NCBI GenBank assembly: GCA_964543545.1
Contig: CAZIYT010000005.1
Coordinates: 372,001 to 436,000 of the forward strand
Source of the DNA: UBA4416 sp964543545
GTDB lineage: Bacteria > Bacteroidota > Bacteroidia > B-17B0 > Aurantibacillaceae
DNA: 64,000 nt
Reading direction: 5' to 3'
The first letter of the stretch is position 1. Every line of letters starts with the position of its first letter. The translations under genes were made by a program, and so were the position numbers. Shown one piece after another: positions 7,797 to 17,060 of this stretch. The notes beneath the pieces were generated by a model, which worked only from the letters and a program-made list of their open reading frames with translations, did not search any database and was not told the DNA's origin.

Positions 7797-8268
7797 GTAT
7801 ATCCTGTTCATTTCGCTGTTTGCCTTGCTGGGGTTCAGCAGGGAATTTTTGTTTGTGAACATCAACAACCAGCTTTACAAATTGTACTACGGCCACTCGT
7901 CATTGCCCCTGCCCGATTCGCTGAGCTTTATAGCCAACATCGACTACAGCACGCTCTACTATTCGAAGTTCGCCCTGACGATTGCTTTTTACTTCGCCTA
8001 CATGGCTACAAGCCTGCTGGCGGTTAAGCTCGCGGTAAACGACAAAAAAATTACCCGCTGGACTATTTATATCTATCTTTTATTGTTAATTTTAGCAGCA
8101 TTATCCATGCTTTACAACTACCTGGCAAATAACAGGATCGATGGAGAGGAATATACATTTAGCCGCTGGTTGCTTGGTATTGCTCAATCGCCGCTGGTTG
8201 CATTTTTCATGATAGCTTCCGCGACTTTATACAAAAAATTTCAAACAGAAAAAGAATCTAACCACTAA
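7768..8268 (+). CDS. Exosortase-associated membrane protein
   Basis: 166 residues with about four hydrophobic segments (roughly 10-25, 65-90, 95-115 and 135-155) and a periplasmic loop between the first two. I recognise no catalytic motif. The start overlaps the exosortase gene by 29 bases and the stop is six bases before glyA. Bacteroidota exosortases are commonly followed by a small membrane protein of this size, so a role in substrate presentation or enzyme assembly is inferred from position only. Confidence 0.7.
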   Translation: MLKTVKPAVKYILFISLFALLGFSREFLFVNINNQLYKLYYGHSSLPLPDSLSFIANIDYSTLYYSKFALTIAFYFAYMATSLLAVKLAVNDKKITRWTIYIYLLLLILAALSMLYNYLANNRIDGEEYTFSRWLLGIAQSPLVAFFMIASATLYKKFQTEKESNH

Positions 8269-8274
8269 CACTCT

Positions 8275-9549
8275 ATGAAAAAAGACACTGCTATTTTTAA
8301 ACTGATCAAAGAAGAGAAAGAGCGCCAGACACGCGGCGTAGAGCTTATTGCCAGCGAGAACTATGTGAGCGACCAGGTAATGAAAGCGATGGGCAGTGTG
8401 CTCACCAACAAATATGCCGAGGGATTGCCGGGAAAACGCTACTACGGTGGCTGCGAGGTAGTTGATAAAGTAGAGCAGCTGGCTATTGACCGCGCCAAAG
8501 AGCTTTTCGGTGCCGCATGGGTGAATGTGCAGCCTCACTCGGGCGCGCAAGCCAATGCCGCGGTGATGCTGGCCTGCCTGAAACCGGGAGACACCATCCT
8601 GGGCTTTGACCTGTCGCACGGCGGGCATTTAACCCATGGCTCCCCGGTGAACTTTTCCGGAAAACTCTACCGCGCCACGTTTTACGGCGTCGAAGAAAAA
8701 ACCGGCCGTATCAATTACGACACGCTGGAGGAAACTGCTAAAAAAGAAAAACCGAAAATGATCATCTGCGGTGCTTCCGCTTATTCCAGGGATTGGGATT
8801 ACGAGCGCCTGAGAAAGATTGCCGACAAAGTGGGAGCTATTCTCCTCGCCGACATCTCTCACCCGTCAGGCCTCATTGCCAAAGGCATTCTGAACGATCC
8901 GTTACCGCACTGCCATATCGTAACCACCACCACTCACAAAACCCTGCGCGGACCAAGAGGCGGCATGATTATGATGGGCAAGGACTTCGAGAATCCGATG
9001 GGAGAAAAAACACCTAAAGGAGAATTGAAAATGATGAGCGCCTGCCTCGATATGGGCGTGTTTCCGGGCACCCAGGGCGGACCGCTGGAACACGTGATTG
9101 CGGCTAAAGCCGTGGCTTACGGCGAGTGCCTGAGCGACGAGTACATGCACTACTGCGTACAGGTTATCAAAAATGCACAGACTATGGCTAAGGCTCTGAT
9201 AGAGAAAGGCTACAAGATCATTTCCGGGGGAACCGACAACCACTGCATGCTGATTGACCTCAGAAGCAAAAACCTGACCGGCAAGGAAGCGGAAAAGGCA
9301 TTGGGAGAAGCGGATATCACCGTGAATAAAAACATGGTGCCCTTCGACGATAAATCTCCTTTTGTTACCTCTGGTATCAGGATCGGTTCTCCGGCCATTA
9401 CCAGCCGCGGCTTAAAGGAAAAAGACTGCCTGAAAGTAGTGGAATTTATCGATGCCGCTTTACGGAATAAAGACAATGCCAAAGAGCTGGCAAAGATCAG
9501 GTCGAAAGTAAATACGATGATGGGAAAATATCCTTTATTTAAAGACTAA
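8275..9549 (+). CDS. glyA: Serine hydroxymethyltransferase
   Basis: 424 residues, the normal bacterial length. The PLP-binding lysine is Lys222 in VTTTTHKTLRGPRGG, and the N-terminal substrate region reads GVELIASENYVS. The enzyme converts serine and tetrahydrofolate to glycine and methylene-tetrahydrofolate in the cytoplasm. It lies six bases after the exosortase-associated gene, so it is probably co-transcribed with it, although no functional link is evident. A strong intrinsic terminator follows at 9567. Confidence 0.97.
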   Translation: MKKDTAIFKLIKEEKERQTRGVELIASENYVSDQVMKAMGSVLTNKYAEGLPGKRYYGGCEVVDKVEQLAIDRAKELFGAAWVNVQPHSGAQANAAVMLACLKPGDTILGFDLSHGGHLTHGSPVNFSGKLYRATFYGVEEKTGRINYDTLEETAKKEKPKMIICGASAYSRDWDYERLRKIADKVGAILLADISHPSGLIAKGILNDPLPHCHIVTTTTHKTLRGPRGGMIMMGKDFENPMGEKTPKGELKMMSACLDMGVFPGTQGGPLEHVIAAKAVAYGECLSDEYMHYCVQVIKNAQTMAKALIEKGYKIISGGTDNHCMLIDLRSKNLTGKEAEKALGEADITVNKNMVPFDDKSPFVTSGIRIGSPAITSRGLKEKDCLKVVEFIDAALRNKDNAKELAKIRSKVNTMMGKYPLFKD

Positions 9550-9566
9550 GCCTTTATCACATTAAC

Positions 9567-9600
9567 AAAAAGTCCTCACGGTATTCGTGAGGACTTTTTT
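9567..9600 (+). terminator. Intrinsic terminator of glyA
   Basis: A stem of about 13 base pairs (GTCCTCACG pairing with CGTGAGGAC, flanked by A- and T-runs) with loop GTATT, ending in six T. It starts 18 bases after the glyA stop. Confidence 0.9.
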
Positions 9601-9644
9601 ATGGGCACTATTGCCTGTGGCTCCTCAGGGCCGGCAGAAGTCAT

Positions 9645-9672
9645 AAAAAAACCTCCCGCTTGGGAGGTTTTT
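9645..9672 (-). terminator. Intrinsic terminator of the gld operon
   Basis: AAAAACCTCCC and GGGAGGTTTTT pair around the loop GCTT. Read on the minus strand it ends in a run of T and lies 25 bases after the gldN stop, closing the T9SS gene block. Together with the glyA terminator it separates two convergent transcripts. Confidence 0.85.
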
Positions 9673-9696
9673 AGTTTGTATGAAATCTTCAGGAGA

Positions 9697-10557
9697 TTAG
9701 AAATGCCATAAGTCATGTTCCCATCTGAAGATATCGTTTTTGATACGGTCAGATTCCAACAGGGCATCGATTCCTTTTGAATAATTTTCGATAGAACGGT
9801 CGTATACGTTGGTTTCTTTGATAGCCCTGGAAGAGAATTGTCTTTTCCAGAAGATATCCTCGAACGTCCGGCGCTCAGCGTCATTTTTCCAGTTGTATAC
9901 TTCGTGCTTGGCAAAGAAAGGACGGCATGCCGGGAAGTAGGTATAGAAAATAGGATACTCACCTAAATCTTCCTTCTTAGGTTTCAGAACGTTGAAACCC
10001 ATAGAAAGGATACGCACCTCCAGTACCGATTTCTGCTTATCGAAGAACCAGTCTTCTTTCAGCTCCAGGGATGTGAAGTTTTCGAAGATCCAGGTCGAGT
10101 CTACGATACCCGGCTTCTTAACCATGTAAGAGTTACCGTTGGCATCAAATTCCTCAACGTCGGCAGAGTCTTCCTGCAACACGATCATGGCCCTGATGTT
10201 AGACAGCTCTAAAGGCTCTAAAAACTCTTCGTCTTTAAACGCGATGATCTGCCCGGATAATACATACTTCGTGATAAGCTGCATCAAAGAAATTCTGCTT
10301 ACAACCTGCTCTTTTGGGTAGTATAACTGCTGATTTTGTTTCTCGCGCATATCGATCTTTCTCCACACACGCTTTTCCCACGACACATCGGCCTCCCTGA
10401 GGTGAGTGTAAGGAATATAACGTCTGTTGATAGAGTTTTCCTTATCGTAGATCCCATCCCTGTAGTCGCCTGGCTGGAATACGCTCTGCTGCGACTTCAT
10501 AGAGAAACCCGTGAGAAGTAAAACCGATAAAAACAACATATTTTTAATAGTTCCCAT
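9697..10557 (-). CDS. gldN: T9SS ring protein GldN (PorN)
   Basis: 286 residues with a signal peptide (about 1-22, ending at SMKSQQ). The mature protein begins with the family segment around DYRDGIYDKENSINRRYIPY. GldN forms the periplasmic ring with the lipoprotein GldK below the outer membrane and couples to the trans-envelope GldM. It is the last gene of the gldKLMN set, 43 bases after gldM and followed by a terminator. Length and order match Flavobacterium and Porphyromonas homologues. Confidence 0.95.
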   Translation of the reverse strand: MGTIKNMLFLSVLLLTGFSMKSQQSVFQPGDYRDGIYDKENSINRRYIPYTHLREADVSWEKRVWRKIDMREKQNQQLYYPKEQVVSRISLMQLITKYVLSGQIIAFKDEEFLEPLELSNIRAMIVLQEDSADVEEFDANGNSYMVKKPGIVDSTWIFENFTSLELKEDWFFDKQKSVLEVRILSMGFNVLKPKKEDLGEYPIFYTYFPACRPFFAKHEVYNWKNDAERRTFEDIFWKRQFSSRAIKETNVYDRSIENYSKGIDALLESDRIKNDIFRWEHDLWHF

Positions 10558-10600
10558 GATTTCAGTTTTTATTGTAACAAAATTTTAATTTAATAAGAGC

Positions 10601-12265
10601 TTACTTCGTAACCTTAATACCGCAGGTTACAGAGTTAATTTTTCCATCCGGACCTTTTACTTTGGCATCGATGTATACTTTAGTACCCACATCAGCCCCT
10701 TTCAGGATCATCTGTGCATCGGCCGCCAGGTTATTTCCATTTCCGGACGCCTGTTGCAGTTTTCCTTTTGCTTTACCCGTAACCTCATAAGACATTACGA
10801 TAAAGTTAGCCTGGAACTCGAAGCCATTGGCACCGGCACCTAAACCGCTCACTAAAGCGATCTCGCCTTTTTTCAATTCCTGAGGAGCAAATTTACCACC
10901 CACTTTCAATTCAGGTTTTGGTAAAGGTTTTACTTTGAACGCCACCGGAGGACCTTGTGCTTTTGATCCGTCTTTGGTTTTAGCAGAAACGGAGATATTA
11001 CAGGTTCCTGTTCCTACGAAGGTAAATTCATATTTACCACCGCCTTTGGAAATATATTTCGCACCGGCACCGCTCGCATTCACGATCAGATCCGTTGGAG
11101 CTACACCCGCAGCAGAGATACTTACCGGGTTTACAACACCGGCATAGAATACTTTCATCTGGTCGGCAGAAACCGCTACCGAAGGAGCAGCAACCATATA
11201 GGTACCGCCAAAAGGATAGTATTTAAACGTTCCGTCAGGGTTTCTGTATTTGATCACACCTTTGTAGGTTTGCTCACCTTGTCCACCTGTTCCAACAGAG
11301 TATTTACCTTCACCGTTTACCAAAGGCACTAAACCGGAACCTTTGCTGCCGGCAGCTGCCTGGGTAGAGTCAACACCTAAGATGATCTCCATGTCGCCTT
11401 GTCCTAATTTAGAAGAAGAAGCCGCTAAGAAGATATCCGCCTCGTACTGGGAACCAGCCTGGATGTATGAAGAAGGAGCTACAACACGGGCAACGATGTG
11501 GTCAAATTTGATGGCCAGCTTACCGCTTGCTCCCGAGAATACCTGCAGGATCTCAGCCTCTACGTTTTTTAAGTCAGATTGAAATTTGTTCAGGTTGGTG
11601 TAAACCGCTGCTAAAGGCAAGTGGTAGAAGTTATCCATTTCCCAGTTAAACTCAACACCATCCTCTTTACGCTTACTGTCAACCGGTTTGATAGAAGCCA
11701 GTTTCTTTTTCAGACCTTCGTAATCGGCCTGTAATAAGTGCTGTCCTTCTGTTTTTTGCATTTGGTCAAGCATGCCAATCAGCTTGTCATGCAGCCCGGT
11801 CATTTTATCTTTCAGCTCAGAAGCTGTATTCTCGCCTTTTTTAGGAGTTTTTGGCTCTGACCCGATCAGTACCGTTGTCGGCATATCGTAATCGTCCATT
11901 TTCTCAGTTCTGCGAAGATTCAGGGTATCTGCAATTTTGATGTCTTTCAGATCTTCCGTTTTCATCACCACATGCGACCTCAGCTGGCCGATGTAGGCGT
12001 AAACGTCGCCGATCATTTTCTGAGCCTCAACTGCTCTTTCAAAGTAAGGTTTTGCTCCCGGGTTACCTTCGATGGTAGTACGGAAAGCCTCAGTTACCAG
12101 CTTATTGTTTGTTTGTAAGTTGTCTCTTGTTTTTTCCAAACTCTCATTTACAGAAAGGTATCCCTGTAAAATTTGTTTGGACACGTTCATGGCCAGAAGA
12201 GCCGTCAGTACGAGGTACATCATACCGATCATCTTCTGCCTAGGTGTTTCTTTACCGCCTCCCAT
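10601..12265 (-). CDS. gldM: T9SS motor/periplasmic shaft protein GldM (PorM)
   Basis: 554 residues. The N-terminus MGGGKETPRQKMIGMMYLVL leads into a single membrane helix at about 12-32; Arg9 is the residue known to face the GldL glutamate in the Flavobacterium motor. The rest is periplasmic, with a helical first domain (about 40-220) and Ig-like beta domains to the C-terminus. The GldL-GldM complex uses proton flow to drive T9SS export and gliding. The gene lies between gldL and gldN, 43 bases before gldN. Confidence 0.96.
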   Translation of the reverse strand: MGGGKETPRQKMIGMMYLVLTALLAMNVSKQILQGYLSVNESLEKTRDNLQTNNKLVTEAFRTTIEGNPGAKPYFERAVEAQKMIGDVYAYIGQLRSHVVMKTEDLKDIKIADTLNLRRTEKMDDYDMPTTVLIGSEPKTPKKGENTASELKDKMTGLHDKLIGMLDQMQKTEGQHLLQADYEGLKKKLASIKPVDSKRKEDGVEFNWEMDNFYHLPLAAVYTNLNKFQSDLKNVEAEILQVFSGASGKLAIKFDHIVARVVAPSSYIQAGSQYEADIFLAASSSKLGQGDMEIILGVDSTQAAAGSKGSGLVPLVNGEGKYSVGTGGQGEQTYKGVIKYRNPDGTFKYYPFGGTYMVAAPSVAVSADQMKVFYAGVVNPVSISAAGVAPTDLIVNASGAGAKYISKGGGKYEFTFVGTGTCNISVSAKTKDGSKAQGPPVAFKVKPLPKPELKVGGKFAPQELKKGEIALVSGLGAGANGFEFQANFIVMSYEVTGKAKGKLQQASGNGNNLAADAQMILKGADVGTKVYIDAKVKGPDGKINSVTCGIKVTK

Positions 12266-12364
12266 AGTGCTATAATAATTTTTTTAAATGAATTTGAGTT
12301 TTTAATAGCCCGGCAATGACCCAGTAAGATCATTGCACGGACATGAATTGGTTTTGGCTGAATC

Positions 12365-13159
12365 CTACTTATTGAAATTCATAGCGCTTAACATGTTACC
12401 ATAGATGGTGTTAAGGGCCGTTAAATTATTTGATAAAGTAGACATTTCCTGCCTGTATTTTTTAGTATCATCTACTGAATCGTGTAAGTTTTTCATCAAC
12501 TCATTTAATCCACCGTAGAATTTCTCAGTAGCCTCTAAGTGGCCACGTGAACCTTGTAATTGTAATTCGTAAGTAGCATTTAAAGCAGATAAGTTTTTAG
12601 ACACACTGTTTAAAGACTCACCGATAGAATGACCTGCGTCATTTGACTCAGCCAGGCTGGAAATAGATTCAGCAGCTTTGCTGTATGTGTCAGCTAAATG
12701 AGATACATTTTTTGAAGCAGATTTAACGCTGTCAACATAATCGTTGGTAGCAACAGTGGCATTGCTGATGTCACCGATTTTTGAAGCGCTGTCGCTTAAT
12801 GAACGCATGCCTGTACCTAAGCTCTCGATCAGTTCCGGACCGATTTTAGCCTCAGCAAGCATAGCATCTAATTGATTTGAAATAGGTAATCCTTTTGCAT
12901 CGTCATGAGCATCTTCATGTCCGCCCATACCGCTTAACTCAGGATATGCTAATGACCAATCGTACTCTTCATGTGGAATATCAATACCGAATAAAATAAA
13001 TAATAACGCTTCTGTTCCAAGTCCTGCAATCAACGCCACGGATGCACCAGGCCAGTGCATGATCTTAAATAAGGCCCCAACGATTACGATAGAAGCACCA
13101 AAGCATGATGCTAAGTGTAAGTACTTTTTAAATCCGGTTACTTTAGGTAATTTGCTCAT
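12365..13159 (-). CDS. gldL: T9SS inner-membrane motor protein GldL (PorL)
   Basis: 264 residues. Two membrane helices lie at about 14-34 and 39-59, and Glu50 in GTEALLFILFG sits inside the second, corresponding to the membrane-buried carboxylate that binds the GldM arginine. Residues 85-264 are a cytoplasmic helical region rich in Ser/Asn/Ala with coiled-coil character. The protein is the stator-like ring around GldM in the proton-driven motor. The mRNA leader just upstream is strikingly poor in G (see 13167-13236), which may favour translation. Confidence 0.95.
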   Translation of the reverse strand: MSKLPKVTGFKKYLHLASCFGASIVIVGALFKIMHWPGASVALIAGLGTEALLFILFGIDIPHEEYDWSLAYPELSGMGGHEDAHDDAKGLPISNQLDAMLAEAKIGPELIESLGTGMRSLSDSASKIGDISNATVATNDYVDSVKSASKNVSHLADTYSKAAESISSLAESNDAGHSIGESLNSVSKNLSALNATYELQLQGSRGHLEATEKFYGGLNELMKNLHDSVDDTKKYRQEMSTLSNNLTALNTIYGNMLSAMNFNK

Positions 13160-13166
13160 AGCTCTC

Positions 13167-13236
13167 TTGTTGTTTGTTTAGTTAGTGAATTGTTTTGTTT
13201 GTGTTTGTGTTGTGGATATTTGTTGTGTTTGTTTGT
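13167..13236 (-). promoter_or_regulatory. G-free A/C-rich leader of gldL
   Basis: For 70 bases upstream of the gldL ATG, between gldK and gldL, the coding strand contains no G. It consists of CAAA/ACAA-like runs, so the transcript must be nearly unstructured. Bacteroidota usually lack Shine-Dalgarno pairing and favour A-rich unstructured leaders, so a role in strong translation of gldL is likely. The composition is seen; the function is inferred. Confidence 0.5.
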
Positions 13237-13241
13237 CTCTC

Positions 13242-14786
13242 TTAAATCTCATCATTCTTATCCCTGCCCAGGTAAGTCATCACGTTCCTGAAGCCGATAT
13301 AACATTTAGCCGTATCCTGGTATTCGTAAGTCCTGGAGCTGGTTTGCAGGTAGTAGCCCACATCTTTCCATGAGCCACCGCGGATCACTTTACGCTTCAA
13401 CACATTGGCATCCTTATCCTGAGCTTCGTAAACATAATCAGGGTTGAGATCGTGTGCAAAATCATAAGCCGATTCATCAAAGGCGTTGCTTGTCCATTCC
13501 GCTACGTTACCGGCCATGCAATATAAACCGTAATCGTTAGGGTTGTATGAATAGATGTATACAGAGTGGAAACCACCGTCATCAATGTAAGAACCACGCA
13601 TTGGTTTAAAGTTTCCTAAGAAACAACCTCTCGCGTTACGGATATAAGGACCACCCCAAGGATATGGAGAAAGATCGTTACCACCGCGGGCAGCATATTC
13701 CCACTCAGATTCAGTTGGTAAACGGAAATCGTTGACGATAGACTGACCGATGCCGATGAGGAAGTTATTTAATAAATTGGAACGCCAGATGCTGAACGCA
13801 CGGGCCTGTTTCCAGGTAACACCTACTACAGGATAATCATCGTAAGCCGGATGCCAGAAATACATATTGGTCATAGGCTCGTTGAAGGAATAGGTAAAGT
13901 CATGCACCCAGGCAAGCGTATCAGGATAGACGTTGATCACGTCTTTCAGGATGAACACAGAACGGTCAACGCCTTTACGCTCTCTCGGAACATAATTGCC
14001 TTGCCCTACGGATACCTGGTCATCTACATTGTAAGTACCCAGTGTTTTAGGATCTTTACCAGGATCGCCTACCGGTGTGGAAGGAGTACCCGGAGTACCG
14101 TTCACACCATCATTCAGGTGAACACCATTGATATAGTCTGCTTTTTTATACTCGTGTGCTGCATCCTGAACATCAGGAGATTTCTGAGGCAGGAAGCGGT
14201 TGCTTTTTGCAGAAGCCAAACGGATGTCGATCCTATAATACTCGTAGTTTAATTTACGGGTATCGATCTCCTTACGGTTGTAGAAACGCTCTCCTTCAGG
14301 CAGGTATAAAGGCTGAAGATCCAAACGGTAATCCTCATCATCACTTTCCCAGTCGATTTTCTCGTTCCAGTTAATGTATGGATCCTGGAGGTTGTTATCT
14401 CCTTTATATACAGGCCACATTTCGAGGAACTCATCCTGTGAAATCTGGAAATCCTCTGCGTTACCGTTGGAACCGAAGGCTAAGAGCTTGCGGGCGATAG
14501 AATCGCGCACCCAATACACGAACTGACGGTATTCATTATTGGAGATCTCGGAATCATCAATGTAAAATGCCTGAACAGACACCATTTTTGACTTTGCCGT
14601 ATGAGCCATCGTGATTTCCTCATCACTTGGGCCCATGTGGTAGCTTCCCATTGGGATGTACAATGTACCATACGGATCAGGCTGATACCACTTCTCTCTT
14701 CCCTGTACGCCGATTAACTCTCCCATACGCTTGTTACAACCGGTAACAACTGCGATAAATGAAGCTAATACAATCAGTTTTTTCAT
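13242..14786 (-). CDS. gldK: T9SS outer-membrane-ring lipoprotein GldK (PorK)
   Basis: 514 residues. A lipoprotein signal peptide ends at VVTGC (lipidated Cys17). The rest is a formylglycine-generating-enzyme-like fold, recognised by IPMGSYHMG near residue 47, EWEYAARGGND, and the C-terminal RGGSW...RTYEY...IGFRNV pattern. GldK anchors the periplasmic GldK/GldN ring to the outer membrane and is structural rather than enzymatic. A linker at about 225-250 is rich in Gly, Thr and Pro. It lies between porP/sprF and gldL in the usual order. Confidence 0.95.
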   Translation of the reverse strand: MKKLIVLASFIAVVTGCNKRMGELIGVQGREKWYQPDPYGTLYIPMGSYHMGPSDEEITMAHTAKSKMVSVQAFYIDDSEISNNEYRQFVYWVRDSIARKLLAFGSNGNAEDFQISQDEFLEMWPVYKGDNNLQDPYINWNEKIDWESDDEDYRLDLQPLYLPEGERFYNRKEIDTRKLNYEYYRIDIRLASAKSNRFLPQKSPDVQDAAHEYKKADYINGVHLNDGVNGTPGTPSTPVGDPGKDPKTLGTYNVDDQVSVGQGNYVPRERKGVDRSVFILKDVINVYPDTLAWVHDFTYSFNEPMTNMYFWHPAYDDYPVVGVTWKQARAFSIWRSNLLNNFLIGIGQSIVNDFRLPTESEWEYAARGGNDLSPYPWGGPYIRNARGCFLGNFKPMRGSYIDDGGFHSVYIYSYNPNDYGLYCMAGNVAEWTSNAFDESAYDFAHDLNPDYVYEAQDKDANVLKRKVIRGGSWKDVGYYLQTSSRTYEYQDTAKCYIGFRNVMTYLGRDKNDEI

Positions 14787-14958
14787 AGTGCTTGTGTTTA
14801 ATTTTTCGCTCCTAAGCCGCGGCTCACTTGCTTTTGTTGTTTATAATCCCAAACCCTTTTTTTAGTGACACTTTACTTTATCAACAACTTATTAACAATA
14901 CCTGAAATAAGTTTGTAAGGGACTTAAACGTGCTTTTTTTTAAAAGGTTACAATTTTT

Positions 14959-15912
14959 TTAATCTAACTGCCTTGTATTTTGGTAGCTTGAAACTTTCGG
15001 TGGCTTGCTTACATTGAAGCAGTAGCCTAACATGACTTCGTGTGTTCCGGCGCTGTAACCTTTGATTTTGGAAGTGGTTACATCATAAGAGTATCCGATT
15101 TTCAGGTTTTTCTTAGGCAGGAAACGGGCGCCAACCATAGGAGCAATGGCGTCCTGCATACGGTAAGAAACGCCTATCCAGAATGTATTTTTATATAAGT
15201 AAGTTAAGTTCACATCCAGCTGTGTGGAAGCCGCATCGGTTTTCACTTTGATGTTCGGCTGGATCGCGTGGTCAGGAGTCAGGTTGAAAGTATAGCCACC
15301 CATTAAATAATAGTGACGGGCCAGGGAATATTTCACATTGCCACCGGCGCTGATATCCTGGGCCGTTAAGTGCGTGGAGGAGATCCCCACATACATTTTG
15401 TTTGCAATGGTATAGTAGGCACCGAAACCTAAATCGTAGGTTAACTCGTTAAGTTTAGCATTGTTTTGATAACCTGGAATCGCACCATCAAGTTGGCTAT
15501 TACCATCTGGAGTAATCCAGTTACCGTTAAATTGCTGCTGCAGGATACCACCATCGATACCAACCCCTAAGATACCGGGACCGATAGGCTTGTTATAGGC
15601 GATAGCCAAACGAGCGAAGAGGGTTTTACTGAAACCAATCTGGTCATTCATCACGTTTAAACCGATCGCCAAAGGCAGGTGCCCGATAGGCATATCAAAA
15701 CTGATGAGCCCTGTTTTAGGAGCTCCCGGAAAATTCACCCACTGCTGGCGGTACAGAACGTTCGCACAGATGGCCTGGCTTGTTCCTGCATAACCCGGGT
15801 TATAGATCAATTTATTGTGCATAAATTGGGTAAATTGAGGATCCTGCTGAGCGAAGGAAACGCTGGTAAATGCTGCCAAAGCAACAGTTAAGGTTGTAAA
15901 GATTTTCTTCAT
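14959..15912 (-). CDS. PorP/SprF family T9SS outer-membrane protein
   Basis: 317 residues with a signal peptide ending at SFAQQ, then QDPQFTQFMHNKLIYNPGYAG, the diagnostic start of PorP/SprF proteins. The remainder alternates aromatic and glycine-rich strands as in a 14-stranded beta-barrel. Members attach to the T9SS and help deliver or anchor particular surface proteins. It is the first gene of the porP-gldKLMN order, 172 bases upstream of gldK. No consensus -7 box is visible before it. Confidence 0.92.
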   Translation of the reverse strand: MKKIFTTLTVALAAFTSVSFAQQDPQFTQFMHNKLIYNPGYAGTSQAICANVLYRQQWVNFPGAPKTGLISFDMPIGHLPLAIGLNVMNDQIGFSKTLFARLAIAYNKPIGPGILGVGIDGGILQQQFNGNWITPDGNSQLDGAIPGYQNNAKLNELTYDLGFGAYYTIANKMYVGISSTHLTAQDISAGGNVKYSLARHYYLMGGYTFNLTPDHAIQPNIKVKTDAASTQLDVNLTYLYKNTFWIGVSYRMQDAIAPMVGARFLPKKNLKIGYSYDVTTSKIKGYSAGTHEVMLGYCFNVSKPPKVSSYQNTRQLD

Positions 15913-16176
15913 GTTAACCAGTTTAGTTTTAATTTTGTTAAGTATCGTTAAATACCTAGGGGACTAAATTATGATAATTTTTATTCAAATCAAAGTTTTT
16001 GAACTTTTTTTTGTTAAAAACCCTGTGTATGATTTTCTCACAATATTGGTCAAAAAAACAAAAAATAAAGGTAATATGCCGATTTATTGTCAATTTTGTA
16101 AACCTGAACCCGGCTATGTTATTTTTCGGTAAACTTCCGGGAATAAATCAGAGTGTTTTTTGATCCGGCTCAACCT

Positions 16177-16926
16177 ATGATAGCTTCCATTTTCCATAAA
16201 GGCAAAGATTATAAAATCGACCTTTACCAACCCATCGATATTTCCATCCCGCTCAGCGACCACGCCGATTGTGTGAGCGCCTGGTACGTGAAGCCCATGA
16301 GGCTCGACCCGGTGCAAAACGGCGACTGGATCGGCGATGTGAACAAGGGCGGCTCCGTGAATTTCCGGAACATTACTTTCAACCCGCACGGCAACGGCAC
16401 ACACACCGAATGCGTGGGGCATATCAGCAAGGAATTCGTGACCATCAACCAATGCCTGAAACGCTTTATGTTCCTGGCCGAAGTGATCACGATCCTACCG
16501 AAACAACTGGAGAACGGCGACTTCGTCATCACCCGCCGGCATTTTGAAGATGCCCTGGAAGGACGCAAGCCGGAAGCTATGGTGATCCGCACACTTTCGA
16601 ACGGGTTGAACAAATTAACGACACAGTATTCCAATACCAATCCACCCTATGTGGAGCAGGAAGCCATCCTGTTCCTGAATGAGATCGGCGTGGAGCATTT
16701 GCTGATCGACATGCCCAGCATCGACCGGGAAATGGATGAGGGAAAGCTCCTCGCCCACCATGCTTTCTGGCAGTACCCGGAAAACACGCAATTCCATAAA
16801 ACCATCACCGAGTTTATCTATGTGAACAATGAGATCATTGATGGCACCTATATCTTAAATTTACAGATCGCCAGCTTTGAGAATGATGCCAGCCCGAGCA
16901 AACCGGTGTTGTACAAGATTTTTTAG
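16177..16926 (+). CDS. Cyclase family metal-dependent hydrolase
   Basis: 249 residues from the ATG at 16177; a GTG at 16153 would add eight unlikely residues. The motif HGNGTHTECVGHI is the metal-binding HxGTHxDxPxH signature of the cyclase/kynurenine formamidase family, with Asp replaced by Glu and the Pro absent. Members hydrolyse amides or lactones using zinc or manganese. The start MIASIFHKGKDYKIDLYQPI is characteristic of a Bacteroidota subgroup whose substrate I do not know. It stands alone upstream of ispG. Confidence 0.8.
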   Translation: MIASIFHKGKDYKIDLYQPIDISIPLSDHADCVSAWYVKPMRLDPVQNGDWIGDVNKGGSVNFRNITFNPHGNGTHTECVGHISKEFVTINQCLKRFMFLAEVITILPKQLENGDFVITRRHFEDALEGRKPEAMVIRTLSNGLNKLTTQYSNTNPPYVEQEAILFLNEIGVEHLLIDMPSIDREMDEGKLLAHHAFWQYPENTQFHKTITEFIYVNNEIIDGTYILNLQIASFENDASPSKPVLYKIF

Positions 16927-16936
16927 AATAAATTGT

Positions 16937-17044
16937 CCCGCAGATTTCGCAGATCACGGAGAAATAAATACCAAATAAAAATTAATAAAACCATTGCTGC
17001 ATAGCAGCATAAAAAAGATCAGCGCCATCTGCGTGATCGGCGGG
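16937..17044. repeat. GCAGAT-type dispersed palindromic element, copy A
   Basis: The left arm, starting CCCGCAGATTTCGCAGAT, and the right arm, ending ATCTGCGTGATCGGCGGG, are imperfect inverted copies around a loop of about 65 bases, which itself holds a small TGCTGC/GCAGCA hairpin. Similar elements occur at 41459, 41584 and 44436. This copy ends 16 bases before the ispG start. Confidence 0.75.
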
Positions 17045-17060
17045 AAAAATAAACGAACAC

